Shown: positions 44,865 to 52,859 of the stretch, one piece after another
Position numbering within the stretch: the first letter of the stretch is position 1
Layout: each line of letters begins with the position of its first letter
From: CAZELM01 sp964512995
GTDB lineage: Bacteria > CSSED10-310
Direction: 5' to 3'
NCBI GenBank assembly: GCA_964512995.1
Contig: CAZELM010000027.1
Location: 5,031 to 69,030, forward strand
Length of the DNA stretch: 64,000 bases
Position numbers and translations under genes: made by a program
Notes under the pieces: generated by a model
The model's database searches: none
Seen by the model: the letters and a program-made list of their open reading frames with translations, nothing else
What the model was told of the DNA's origin: nothing

Positions 44865-45123
44865 GGTGATATCATTCCGGGATAATATGTTTCAATCATA
44901 CCGATGGTCGCCTTTCACTTGTGACCAGGTGGGGGATATGGAAAACAATTCTGTAAATTTTCCCGCGATGTGTCTTCGGGCAATGGAAATCATTTAGTAT
45001 GTCTTCAATCTGATCTCAGGCGATAGCGTTAAAAATCGACAGGCTACTCCGTCACATGAGTCATCGCCTCAACGAAAACCATACCACAGATCATACAGAA
45101 AACCAGCGGTCATGAATTAGTTA
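44865..45123. other. gene-free divergent region
   Basis: Spacer between the radical SAM gene and the FNR-like box ahead of arsR. No gene or strong dyad is seen in this part. Confidence 0.5.
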
Positions 45124-45137
45124 TTGATCTGGATCAA
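45124..45137. promoter_or_regulatory. perfect FNR/CRP-type box
   Basis: TTGAT-CTGG-ATCAA, a perfect match to the FNR consensus TTGAT-N4-ATCAA. It lies about 120 bases before the arsR -35 element and about 260 bases before the radical SAM start, so the target gene is not obvious. A CATATT at 45167 could be a -10 element. Confidence 0.55.
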
Positions 45138-45258
45138 TCGGAGAATCGCCATTGGAGGTGTTCGAGCATATTGTGTGGAATACCCAATCAAGCGATATGG
45201 CAGATAGTTGTTTCACCAGAATACCGATGCTGTTAATACTGAAATAGAGAATCATAGA

Positions 45259-45287
45259 TTGACACATCGAAAAATCAGTGGCATCAT
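45259..45287 (+). promoter_or_regulatory. arsR promoter
   Basis: TTGACA at 45259, 17-base spacer, CATCAT at 45282. The ArsR-type box begins at the end of the -10 element, so a bound repressor would block open-complex formation. Confidence 0.6.
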
Positions 45288-45318
45288 ATCTGCGTTGTTG
45301 CGCAGGTGATCAGATATT
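45286..45318. promoter_or_regulatory. 33-bp box shared with the arsA promoter (probable ArsR operator)
   Basis: The 33 bases match those at 46836..46868 at 26 positions. Invariant blocks are ATAT, TGC, TTG, TGCGCAG and CAGATATT. The box itself contains ATATCTG ... CAGATAT as a 7-bp inverted repeat. It lies 27 bases after the start of the -35 element in one promoter and 28 in the other. Confidence 0.7.
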
Positions 45319-45334
45319 TATAAATGGAGGGTTT

Positions 45335-45712
45335 ATGCAAGACGAAGCGAACCTGTTCAAGATTTTGTCGGACCCCACCCGGTTGAGATTGGCAGTGTTG
45401 TTATCGATTCATGGTGAGACCTGTGTGTGTGATCTGGCCAAAGCTCTTGGCGTACAGGATTTCAAAATTTCGAGACATCTGGGAATCATGCGGACTGCTG
45501 GCCTTGTGATCGCCCGGCGGGAAGGCACCTGGATGCACTATCAGTTGAATACGGCACGAACGGAACTGGAGCGATGCCTGCTGGAATGTTTCCGGGATTG
45601 TCTGTCCGATCATCCCACTGTTCGGGACGATCTGTCGCGTTTCGGACATACCGAATGCGGACAAGGCAAACGCTGTGGATCTCAACGGAAGGTCGAGGAC
45701 AATGCGGAGTGA
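45335..45712 (+). CDS. arsR: ArsR-family arsenite-responsive repressor
   Basis: 125 residues from the ATG at 45335, seven bases after GGAGG (the frame is open further upstream through the operator). Winged-helix fold: LFKILSDPTRLRLAVLLS, then the metalloid-binding ETCVCDLAKALG motif with the paired cysteines of the ArsR ELCVCDL site, recognition helix DFKISRHLGIMRTAGLV, and wing REGTWMHYQL. A His/Cys-rich tail (HTECGQGKRCGSQ) may add ligands. It should repress its own operon and probably arsA through the shared box. The rhodanese gene starts within its last codons. Confidence 0.9.
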   Translation: MQDEANLFKILSDPTRLRLAVLLSIHGETCVCDLAKALGVQDFKISRHLGIMRTAGLVIARREGTWMHYQLNTARTELERCLLECFRDCLSDHPTVRDDLSRFGHTECGQGKRCGSQRKVEDNAE

Positions 45713-46238
45713 ACGCAGGATGAATTTTTTCGTGCCGTTTGTCTGGGTCAGGACAGTGAAAGAGCTCAGTCTACTTTTATCTGTTTCTTTTGCCGCTGCC
45801 TTTATCGTGAATGCGTTGTCCCCCGTCGGTATCCCTTTATTCGGTAACTGGAACCCAGACCAGGGGAAGCTGAGTGCGGGTGGGCATTGCGCGCCGAAAA
45901 CGGATGAGTTGCAGGATGATGAGATGTTCACTGTATGTGTCGATCCGAATTATCTGATTATCGATGCTCGGTCCAGGGAGGATTACGAAGCGGGACACAT
46001 TCCGAGAGCGGTATCGCTTCCCCGAAGTGAAATCGACACCCGTTTGGATGCGTTCATGGATCGGATTACCCTGGATCAGGACATCATCGTATATTGTACC
46101 GGTCTTGAATGCCATGATTCCCATGATGTTGCCTCGTTTCTGAAGGAACGTGGGTATCAAAATGTCCGTGTTTATTCGAGAGGGTATGAGGGATGGAGTG
46201 CGGCTGGAAAACCGATGAAAGAAGGAGTTGATCCGTGA
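45702..46238 (+). CDS. membrane-anchored rhodanese-like protein
   Basis: 178 residues from the ATG at 45702 (an alternative ATG is at 45720). One N-terminal membrane segment (about 17-38, LSLLLSVSFAAAFIVNAL) precedes a periplasm-facing rhodanese domain: LIIDARSREDYEAGHIPRAVSLP, the active-site loop VYCTGLECHDSHDVA with catalytic cysteine, and YSRGYEGWSAAGKPM. Rhodaneses move sulfane sulfur; in this setting it could supply sulfur or process thio-arsenic species, which is inference. It overlaps arsR by 11 bases and the next gene by four (GTGA). Confidence 0.8.
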   Translation: MRSERRMNFFVPFVWVRTVKELSLLLSVSFAAAFIVNALSPVGIPLFGNWNPDQGKLSAGGHCAPKTDELQDDEMFTVCVDPNYLIIDARSREDYEAGHIPRAVSLPRSEIDTRLDAFMDRITLDQDIIVYCTGLECHDSHDVASFLKERGYQNVRVYSRGYEGWSAAGKPMKEGVDP

Positions 46239-46756
46239 GAGCACGGCTGGTTTTTGAATGGATATGCAGATTGATCGCCGGATCGGTCTTCATCTATGCA
46301 AGTTTGAACAAGATTGCTGATCCATGTGGTATGGCAGTGGATATTTACCAATACCGGATCCTTCCCGGTTTTTTGGTTAATATTTCAGCCATTCTTCTGC
46401 CTGTCACCGAACTCATTCTTGGAATGGCTCTCATCATTGGCTTGGGTTCTCGAGGTGCCGCACTGGGGATCACCGGTCTCTTATGTATCTTTATCCTGGC
46501 GTTAAGCTTCAACCTGATCCGAGGCATTGATATGGAATGTGGCTGTTTCGGATCAGCCAAGGATCTCTGTGTTGCATTCAGTGGCTGGATTGCAGGCAAT
46601 CATCCAGGGATCACGCCGTTGTCAAAAATCAGAATACGCTTAGGATGTGATGTGTTGCGGGATATTTTTTTCCTGACAGCGTCTATCGGAGCCTTACTGC
46701 TGCTTCATCAACGAGCGAACAGCCATTCTGGTTCATCTGCGGAAAATACAGATTAG
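46235..46756 (+). CDS. MauE/DoxX-like membrane protein
   Basis: 173 residues, four membrane spans. RLIAGSVFIYASLNKIADPCGMAVDIYQYRILP and the later ILALSFNLIRGIDMECGCFG segments are the MauE/DoxX pattern, with the CGCFG cysteine pair of MauE-like proteins, which are thought to help disulfide or electron handling across the membrane. Start is GTG at 46235, overlapping the rhodanese stop. It closes the arsR transcription unit; rhodanese plus MauE pairs suggest a sulfur or thiol task tied to arsenic stress. Confidence 0.75.
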   Translation: MRARLVFEWICRLIAGSVFIYASLNKIADPCGMAVDIYQYRILPGFLVNISAILLPVTELILGMALIIGLGSRGAALGITGLLCIFILALSFNLIRGIDMECGCFGSAKDLCVAFSGWIAGNHPGITPLSKIRIRLGCDVLRDIFFLTASIGALLLLHQRANSHSGSSAENTD

Positions 46757-46807
46757 GAGGACGAGTCACTCGGAAGAGCGGTTCACGTAAAATGTTCGGA
46801 TTTTCTC

Positions 46808-46837
46808 TTGACATGAAGGAGGAGGTAGTAGCAATAT
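46808..46837 (+). promoter_or_regulatory. arsA operon promoter
   Basis: TTGACA at 46808, 18-base spacer, CAATAT at 46832. It is followed at once by the second copy of the 33-bp box. Confidence 0.6.
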
Positions 46838-46868
46838 ATATGCATTGCTGCGCAGATTGGCAGATATT
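46836..46868. promoter_or_regulatory. second copy of the 33-bp box (probable ArsR operator)
   Basis: Matches the box at 45286 at 26 of 33 positions and has the same position relative to the promoter. It means arsA to arsM should be induced together with arsR. Confidence 0.7.
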
Positions 46869-46889
46869 GATGTAAGGAGGAAAATTTTC

Positions 46890-48713
46890 ATGCAGAAGAA
46901 CAATCAAAACAAGATATTGCTCAAAAAATCGAAAAAAGCGGCTGAAATACATTTTTTGGAAAATCCACCCCGATTTTTTTTCTTCACGGGCAAGGGTGGT
47001 GTGGGTAAAACCTCGCTGTCCTGTGCAGCAGCCGTTCGGCTTGCTGATGAAGGGAAAAAGACGCTTCTGGTAAGCACAGACCCGGCTTCCAATCTTGCTC
47101 AGGTTCTTGGTGTCGAGATTGGCTCGCACCCGACATCCATCGAGGGAGCAAATCGGTTGTGGGCATTGAATATTGATCCGCGGCAATCTGCTGCGGAATA
47201 CAGGGAACAGGTCGTTGGTCCCTATCGTGGAGTGTTACCCGAAGCGGCTGTTGTTGAAATCGAAGAACAACTTTCGGGCGCATGTACGGTGGAGATTGCC
47301 GCATTCAACGAGTTTTCACGGCTCATGACAGATGATTCCGTAATCTCACAATACGATCATGTTGTTTTTGATACTGCACCAACGGGACATACGCTGCGGC
47401 TTCTGCATCTTCCATCCGCATGGAAAGGGTATCTCGATTCGAGTACCGGAAATGCTTCGTGCCTGGGACCAATGTCCGGGCTCGGCGGACACCGCCAGCA
47501 GTTCGAAGATACATTAAAAACATTGACCGATGCTGATACCACTCGATTGATTCTTGTCGCAAGACCCGACAGTCATTCGATCATCGAAGCCGCCCGAACA
47601 AGCAATGAACTGGCAGAATTGGGAGTCAGGAATCAATGGTTTATTCTCAATGGCATGCTGAATGACGCTCTGGATCAGAATCAGGATCCGGTTGCCTACG
47701 CCATGCATTGCCGTGAAAACGATGCGATCGAGATGATACCAGACGAACTGCAATTGCTCCCGAGAACTGACATTTCATTGTCATCACAAAATCCCATCGG
47801 TATCTCGGCACTTCGGAGTTTTCTGACTTCGATTGAGATGGATCGGCCAGATCATGCCGCTCAGGTAATCGATGCTCCAGCGACTGAGTATCCTGGTTTT
47901 TTCGATCTGGTGGATGGACTCCAAATAGGAACTGGAATCATCATGACCATGGGGAAAGGCGGGGTTGGGAAAACGACTTTGGCAACTTGGTTTGCTGTCG
48001 AATTGGCCAGGCGGGGACTGAGTGTACATCTCACTTCCAGTGATCCCGCGGCACATCTGGATTTTTCCCTGTCAGATCGATACCAAACCCTGAAGATCAG
48101 CCGGATCGATCCACTTGCTGAAACAGAGCGGTACCGTGAGGAGGTCATGCAGCAGGCTGGTGGGAATCTGGACGCAGCAGGCCGAATGCTTCTGGAAGAG
48201 GATCTTCGCTCCCCATGCACCGAAGAAATAGCCGTTTTCCGGGCGTTTGCCAGAATTGTGGATGAGGCAAAGAATTCCGTCGTGGTTATCGATACAGCCC
48301 CAACCGGACATACCATCCTTCTTCTCGATGCCACAGAAGCATATCATCGGGAGGTGTCCCGCAATCGTTCGTCGATCCCTGATGAAGTCCGGTTTCTTCT
48401 GCCTCGCCTTCGCGATCCTCATTTCACTCGGATCATCATTTTAACGCTGCCGGAAGCAACTCCCGTTCAGGAAGCGATTGATCTTCAAACGGATCTGAAG
48501 CGAGCAGGGATCTCACCATATGCATGGATAGTCAATCAAAGCCTTCTGCCTTTGACAGTCCATCACCCGATTCTCAAAGTCAGGCGATCAAACGAATCTC
48601 AATACATCCACAGTGTTCAGGTAATCGCATCCAGAATGGCAGTGGTACCCTGGCAGGAAATCAATGAACACTGCCATATCAATAAAAGCGATATCAGAAA
48701 GGAGTCGTTATGA
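46890..48713 (+). CDS. arsA: arsenite-translocating ATPase ArsA
   Basis: 607 residues from the ATG at 46890, just after AAGGAGG (an upstream in-frame ATG at 46845 lies in the operator). Two homologous halves each carry P-loop GKGGVGKT (first at 34-41) and DTAPTGHT. The three metalloid-binding cysteines of ArsA appear conserved: SGACTVEIA, NASCLGPMSG and SPCTEEIA. ArsA hydrolyses ATP to energise arsenite export and takes the metalloid from ArsD. The N-terminus is about 25 residues longer than usual. It overlaps the CMD gene by four bases (ATGA). Confidence 0.93.
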   Translation: MQKNNQNKILLKKSKKAAEIHFLENPPRFFFFTGKGGVGKTSLSCAAAVRLADEGKKTLLVSTDPASNLAQVLGVEIGSHPTSIEGANRLWALNIDPRQSAAEYREQVVGPYRGVLPEAAVVEIEEQLSGACTVEIAAFNEFSRLMTDDSVISQYDHVVFDTAPTGHTLRLLHLPSAWKGYLDSSTGNASCLGPMSGLGGHRQQFEDTLKTLTDADTTRLILVARPDSHSIIEAARTSNELAELGVRNQWFILNGMLNDALDQNQDPVAYAMHCRENDAIEMIPDELQLLPRTDISLSSQNPIGISALRSFLTSIEMDRPDHAAQVIDAPATEYPGFFDLVDGLQIGTGIIMTMGKGGVGKTTLATWFAVELARRGLSVHLTSSDPAAHLDFSLSDRYQTLKISRIDPLAETERYREEVMQQAGGNLDAAGRMLLEEDLRSPCTEEIAVFRAFARIVDEAKNSVVVIDTAPTGHTILLLDATEAYHREVSRNRSSIPDEVRFLLPRLRDPHFTRIIILTLPEATPVQEAIDLQTDLKRAGISPYAWIVNQSLLPLTVHHPILKVRRSNESQYIHSVQVIASRMAVVPWQEINEHCHINKSDIRKESL

Positions 48714-48970
48714 ATGAAAAAACAAGAGAGTTGATAGCGATTGGTGCATCAGTCAGCAGTCATTGCATGCCCTGTCTGGAATACCATCTGGTCCAGGCCA
48801 GGGCATTGGGTATTGGGGAGGATGAGATTCGGATTGCTATCGAAGTCGGCTTACAGGTGGAAAAAAGTGCTTCAACCGGTATGAAACAGAGTATTACTTC
48901 GATCCTGAATCAGACGAAAACAAATGCATCTCCCTGCTGCACCGCCAGCAACTCTCGATGCTGCGGATGA
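48710..48970 (+). CDS. carboxymuconolactone decarboxylase (AhpD-like) family protein
   Basis: 86 residues. The AhpD core is visible as the redox pair C19/C22 in SHCMPCLEYHLVQARALGI with H26 and E24, followed by the family helix EIRIAIEVGLQVEKSA. Small CMD proteins often act as thiol peroxidases or reductases. The extra tail ends in two Cys clusters (SPCC, RCCG) that could bind arsenite or other soft metals. It is translationally coupled to arsA and 25 bases ahead of the arsD fusion. Similar small CMD proteins recur in arsenic clusters, though their role is unsettled. Confidence 0.75.
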   Translation: MNEKTRELIAIGASVSSHCMPCLEYHLVQARALGIGEDEIRIAIEVGLQVEKSASTGMKQSITSILNQTKTNASPCCTASNSRCCG

Positions 48971-48995
48971 TGGACAATCAGATAGGAGTTGGCGT

Positions 48996-50075
48996 ATGAA
49001 TCCAATAAAAATGCAGATTTATGATCCACCGATGTGTTGTTCGAGCGGGGTATGTGGTCCCAACGTTAATCCCGATCTGGTGCGATTTTCCACAGACCTG
49101 AACTGGTTGAAACAACAAGGAGTGGAGATCGAGCGTTATAATCTGTCTTCTCATCCTCAAGTGTTCGCTCAACAGGAAACTGTCAGACAAGTTTTAACAT
49201 CGGAAGGCAGTACCTGTCTCCCGTTGATTGTCGTCAATGATGTAATCGTCAGTAAGGGGATATACCCTGAAAGGAATGAACTTATGAAAATGTCTCAAAT
49301 CAATGAGGATAATGGCAAAATGACCGCAGATGATACCTCCCCTTCAGGTCCGAGTGAAAGTAATCCATCTGTTTGTGGGCCTGGATGTAACTGTGGAGCA
49401 CCTTCCGGCAGCAAAAAGGTGAAAGTTACTGCGAGTCTGTTCGCGTTGTTAACGGTCGGTGGCATATTGATCTTCAAGGCTATGAGTGCATCGCAAACTA
49501 CATCAAAGAATGCTGCTGCCCAGAACACCTCAGCCTTTGCTGTCGCTCCCATCGAACAGAATTCTGTTGCGAAAAAGTCAACTCAAATCAAAAATGTGAC
49601 GGCTGAGACAGCAAAGACAGAACCATCGCTGCAGGAAGTGAAAGCAGTTGCAGGAAACAGCACGATATCGGAGCAGCCGACGGGCCAGCAAAAAATTGGA
49701 GAGTATCTCGAATCAATGGGCGACCTCAATGCGGTCGCAATGACCCAGGATGCTGTTTTTGTCTATATCCCTTCAACGAAAAATGAACCTGTCGATAGTA
49801 GTACAGAAGAAGCGGTCTTTACCACTCAGAAAACATTGAAATCAAAAAACATAACGGTAGGCGTGTATACCTTGAAGACGACATCCCAAGATTATTCCAA
49901 GTTCGCGGCACAAGTTCAAGCACCGTCCGTGTGGGTGGCCAGCAAAGGCAAAGGGACATCGATGGTTGACGGAGATATCACCGAAAATAAGTTGTTACAG
50001 GCATTTACCGCATCCTCCAAATCTGGTGGTGGCTGCTGCCCATCGAGTAAACCAGGTTCAGCAGGCTGCAAATAG
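48996..50075 (+). CDS. arsD: ArsD metallochaperone fused to a membrane span and thioredoxin-like domain
   Basis: 359 residues, three times normal ArsD length. Residues 1-105 are ArsD: MQIYDPPMCCSSGVCGP with C14, C15 and C20, and STCLPLIVVNDVIVSKGIYP. A Cys-rich hinge (VCGPGCNCG, 127-134), one membrane span (about 144-163), a Ser/Thr/Ala/Glu linker and a C-terminal domain of about 110 residues follow (VAMTQDAVFVYIPST, NITVGVYTLKTTSQDYSKF, APSVWVASKGKG, ITENKLLQAF). This last part resembles a thioredoxin fold with its active cysteines lost, and ends in GGGCCPSS...GCK. AGGAG lies seven bases before the ATG. ArsD would therefore be tethered at the membrane next to the exporter. Confidence 0.8.
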   Translation: MNPIKMQIYDPPMCCSSGVCGPNVNPDLVRFSTDLNWLKQQGVEIERYNLSSHPQVFAQQETVRQVLTSEGSTCLPLIVVNDVIVSKGIYPERNELMKMSQINEDNGKMTADDTSPSGPSESNPSVCGPGCNCGAPSGSKKVKVTASLFALLTVGGILIFKAMSASQTTSKNAAAQNTSAFAVAPIEQNSVAKKSTQIKNVTAETAKTEPSLQEVKAVAGNSTISEQPTGQQKIGEYLESMGDLNAVAMTQDAVFVYIPSTKNEPVDSSTEEAVFTTQKTLKSKNITVGVYTLKTTSQDYSKFAAQVQAPSVWVASKGKGTSMVDGDITENKLLQAFTASSKSGGGCCPSSKPGSAGCK

Positions 50076-50089
50076 GAAGAGGATGTTCC

Positions 50090-50785
50090 ATGCTTGAATC
50101 CATCACACGTTCCCTTCAACAGGTATCAACGGAACCACTCGGACTGGTCTTTGCTCTGCTTCTTGGTCTTGTGAGCGCTGCATCAAGTGCCTGTTGCACC
50201 ATTCCAGCTCTGGGAATACTGATTGGCTATTCCGGGGCACAGATGAATGACAATCGGAAGATGGCCGTCAAATCCGCCCTGTACTTTACAATTGGAACGA
50301 TTCTTTCTCTGATGATTCTGGGTGGAGTTGCTGGTTTTGTCGGGCAAATGGCACAGAGTAATCTGGGCCGCTATTGGAAAATATTTGCAGGTCTCCTGGC
50401 AATGTTCTTCGGTTTGGCAACGTTGGATCTTCTGCCATTTAAACTCTCGTTTGGAAATATCGGAGGAATGACACGGCGAGTGGGGCAATTTGGAGCTGCA
50501 TTGGCTGGACTTGTGCTTGGAGGAATTGTTGCCGTCAGTTCACTCCCATGTAATCCCGGGATTTTCATCGTGATTGGAGCGGCTGTTCTTCAAGGGAAGG
50601 TAATCTGGGCGACCATGATTCTGGCCATGTTTGCGATCGGATTCAGTATCCCTCTGGGAGCGGTTTTGCTTGGTGTCTCCATGAGCAGGGTCAGTCTGGC
50701 AGCCAAAGGAGCAGAATCTGTCATGCGTTGGATTTCCGGATCGATTCTGCTGATAGCCGGTTTGTATCTTCTGTACACCTTTTGA
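50090..50785 (+). CDS. CcdA/DsbD-type membrane thiol transporter
   Basis: 231 residues, six membrane spans. It matches the CcdA/DsbD-beta transmembrane family: FALLLGLVSAASSACCTIPALGI (C35-C36 in the first span) and AVSSLPCNPGIFIVIGAA with the second conserved cysteine in the P-C-N-P context. Such proteins carry reducing equivalents from cytoplasmic thioredoxin to the outer face of the membrane. Lying 14 bases after the ArsD fusion, it is well placed to keep extracytoplasmic cysteines reduced. That link is inference. Confidence 0.82.
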   Translation: MLESITRSLQQVSTEPLGLVFALLLGLVSAASSACCTIPALGILIGYSGAQMNDNRKMAVKSALYFTIGTILSLMILGGVAGFVGQMAQSNLGRYWKIFAGLLAMFFGLATLDLLPFKLSFGNIGGMTRRVGQFGAALAGLVLGGIVAVSSLPCNPGIFIVIGAAVLQGKVIWATMILAMFAIGFSIPLGAVLLGVSMSRVSLAAKGAESVMRWISGSILLIAGLYLLYTF

Positions 50786-50850
50786 CGAGCATCACCGTTG
50801 GAACGCTTTTTCCCCGATAACTGAAGCTATTTTTATAAGGAGTTTCGGAG

Positions 50851-51903
50851 ATGTCTGAACATATTGCCCGTAAGCTGTCTTTTCTTGATCGCTACCTGAC
50901 CATATGGATTTTTCTGGCGATGGCCGTGGGTGTCGGCGGTGGATTCCTGTTTCCTGGAATCGTGCCATTCCTGAACAAATTCAGTGTGGGAACGACTTCC
51001 ATCCCGATTGCGATCGGACTGATTCTCATGATGTATCCTCCGTTGGCAAAGGTGCGCTATGAGGAAATGGGTCCGGTTTTCAAAAACATCAACGTGCTGG
51101 GTCTTTCGCTCATACAGAACTGGCTGATCGGTCCGATACTGATGTTCGCTCTGGCTGTGCTATTCCTCAGAGACAAACCGGAATACATGGTCGGCCTCAT
51201 TATGATCGGGTTGGCCCGATGTATAGCCATGGTCATTGTATGGAATGATCTGGCTAAGGGCGATACGGAATACTGTGCCGGCCTGGTAGCATTCAACTCC
51301 ATTTTTCAGGTGTTTCTGTATTCGATCTACGCATATGTGTTCATCACTGTGTTGCCAACCTGGTTCGGGCTGACAGGCGTCACGGTGCATATCACCATCG
51401 GCGAGATTGCCAGAAGCGTATTCATCTATCTGGGTGTTCCGTTTATCGCAGGTGTCATCACCCGGTTCACATTGATCAGCGTGAAGAATAAACAATGGTA
51501 TCATGATGTATTCATCCCCAAAATCAGTCCCATCACCCTGATTGCCCTTCTATTCACGATCATCGTGATGTTTTCACTCAAAGGTGAAACAATTGTCCAG
51601 CTTCCACTGGATGTGATCCGAATTGCGATTCCACTGTTGATATATTTTGTCATGATGTTTTTTATTTCGTTTTTTATGAGTAAGAAAGTTGGAGCGACTT
51701 ATGGACAGGCCGCTACGCTTTCGTTTACCGCAGCTTCCAATAATTTTGAACTGGCCATCGCCGTTGCCATCGCAACATTCGGGATCGATCACGGAGGCGC
51801 TTTCGCTGCGGTTATCGGGCCGCTGGTGGAGGTGCCGGTCCTGATCGGCCTGGTGAACGTCTCCCTATGGCTGGGCCGAAAATTTTATCACACAGGAGGT
51901 TAA
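50851..51903 (+). CDS. acr3: arsenite efflux transporter Acr3
   Basis: 350 residues, ten membrane spans, BASS fold. Acr3 signatures are IGLILMMYPPLAKVRYEEM, the cysteine-containing GLARCIAMVIVWNDLAKGD of span 4, and SFTAASNNFELAIAVAIA of span 9. It exports As(OH)3; together with ArsA it should form an ATP-driven pump. AAGGAG precedes the ATG. It follows the CcdA-like gene by 65 bases and arsM by only three. Confidence 0.95.
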   Translation: MSEHIARKLSFLDRYLTIWIFLAMAVGVGGGFLFPGIVPFLNKFSVGTTSIPIAIGLILMMYPPLAKVRYEEMGPVFKNINVLGLSLIQNWLIGPILMFALAVLFLRDKPEYMVGLIMIGLARCIAMVIVWNDLAKGDTEYCAGLVAFNSIFQVFLYSIYAYVFITVLPTWFGLTGVTVHITIGEIARSVFIYLGVPFIAGVITRFTLISVKNKQWYHDVFIPKISPITLIALLFTIIVMFSLKGETIVQLPLDVIRIAIPLLIYFVMMFFISFFMSKKVGATYGQAATLSFTAASNNFELAIAVAIATFGIDHGGAFAAVIGPLVEVPVLIGLVNVSLWLGRKFYHTGG

Positions 51904-51906
51904 TGC

Positions 51907-52752
51907 ATGAATCAATCCGATAAAATCCGCCAGAATGTATCGCACAGTTATACTCGTGCCGTTGAACAGAATCCTGGAAAAGAGCATCCCTGTTGTTCGG
52001 GTCCGATCCAGAAAGGAAACCTGTCGTTGCTGGCAGGGTACAGGACAGAGGATCTGGCAGCCTTGCCCGTGGATGCCGTGGCCAATTCGTTCGGTTGCGG
52101 AAACCCAGTTGCACTCGCAGCGATCCGGGAAGGTGATACGGTGCTCGATCTGGGTTCAGGAGCGGGAATCGATATTCTTCTTGCCGCCAAACTCACGGGT
52201 CCATCCGGAAAGGTGATCGGTGTCGACATGACACCCGCCATGATCGAACGGGCACGGGCAAACGCTGCGGCTGCGGGTCTGAACAACATCGACGTGCGTA
52301 AGGGAATTATTGAGGATCTGCCCATTGAATCAAATTCCATTGATCTGGTGATCTCCAATTGCGTGATCAACCTCTCGCCGGAGAAACAGCGTGTCTTTTC
52401 CGAGATCCATCGGGTTCTGAAGAGTGGCGGGAGAATCTCGATCTCTGATATCGTCGCGGAATCGATACCGGATTGGGTGCGTCATCTGAGTATGCTTTAC
52501 TCGGCATGCATCTCCGGAGCGATACCCGAAACGGAGTATATCGCTGGTCTTCAGCAGGCCGGTCTGGTCGATGTCACCGTTCAGGATCGGCTGGTTTACG
52601 ATAAGGAACAACTCATCGGATTGATCGATTCCGAGTTGTCGGGGTCCTGTTGCTGTGGAACGGGAGGACTCCCGAAGGAACAGGTTGCCCAAGTTGCGGA
52701 AGCTCTGGCCGGTAAGATTGCCAGTATCCGGGTGGTTGCTGAAAAACCCTGA
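51907..52752 (+). CDS. arsM: arsenite S-adenosylmethionine methyltransferase
   Basis: 281 residues. SAM-binding motif I VLDLGSGAGIDILLAA is followed by VIGVDMTPAMIERAR. The As(III)-binding cysteines of ArsM are present in NSFGCGNPV, VISNCVINLS and YSACISGAIP, plus a C-terminal GSCCCGTGG cluster. It methylates As(III) to mono- and dimethyl forms, some volatile. The segment HPCCSGPI near the N-terminus adds another thiol pair. AGGAGG is a few bases ahead of the ATG. It ends the arsA transcription unit. Confidence 0.94.
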   Translation: MNQSDKIRQNVSHSYTRAVEQNPGKEHPCCSGPIQKGNLSLLAGYRTEDLAALPVDAVANSFGCGNPVALAAIREGDTVLDLGSGAGIDILLAAKLTGPSGKVIGVDMTPAMIERARANAAAAGLNNIDVRKGIIEDLPIESNSIDLVISNCVINLSPEKQRVFSEIHRVLKSGGRISISDIVAESIPDWVRHLSMLYSACISGAIPETEYIAGLQQAGLVDVTVQDRLVYDKEQLIGLIDSELSGSCCCGTGGLPKEQVAQVAEALAGKIASIRVVAEKP

Positions 52753-52859
52753 GAATCAGTTGAGGAAGGCATATAACCCGCTGTGTTGTGAATGCCGCTG
52801 AACGTTCTATGATCACGAAATGCTGTTCTGGAGCCATTACGTCAATATACGCAAGGTTT

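Noticed and set aside
43518..44885. 455-codon plus-strand frame opposite the radical SAM gene
   Set aside because: Antisense to a gene with a clear CxxxCxxC motif; its translation shows no domain and has codon-shadow composition.
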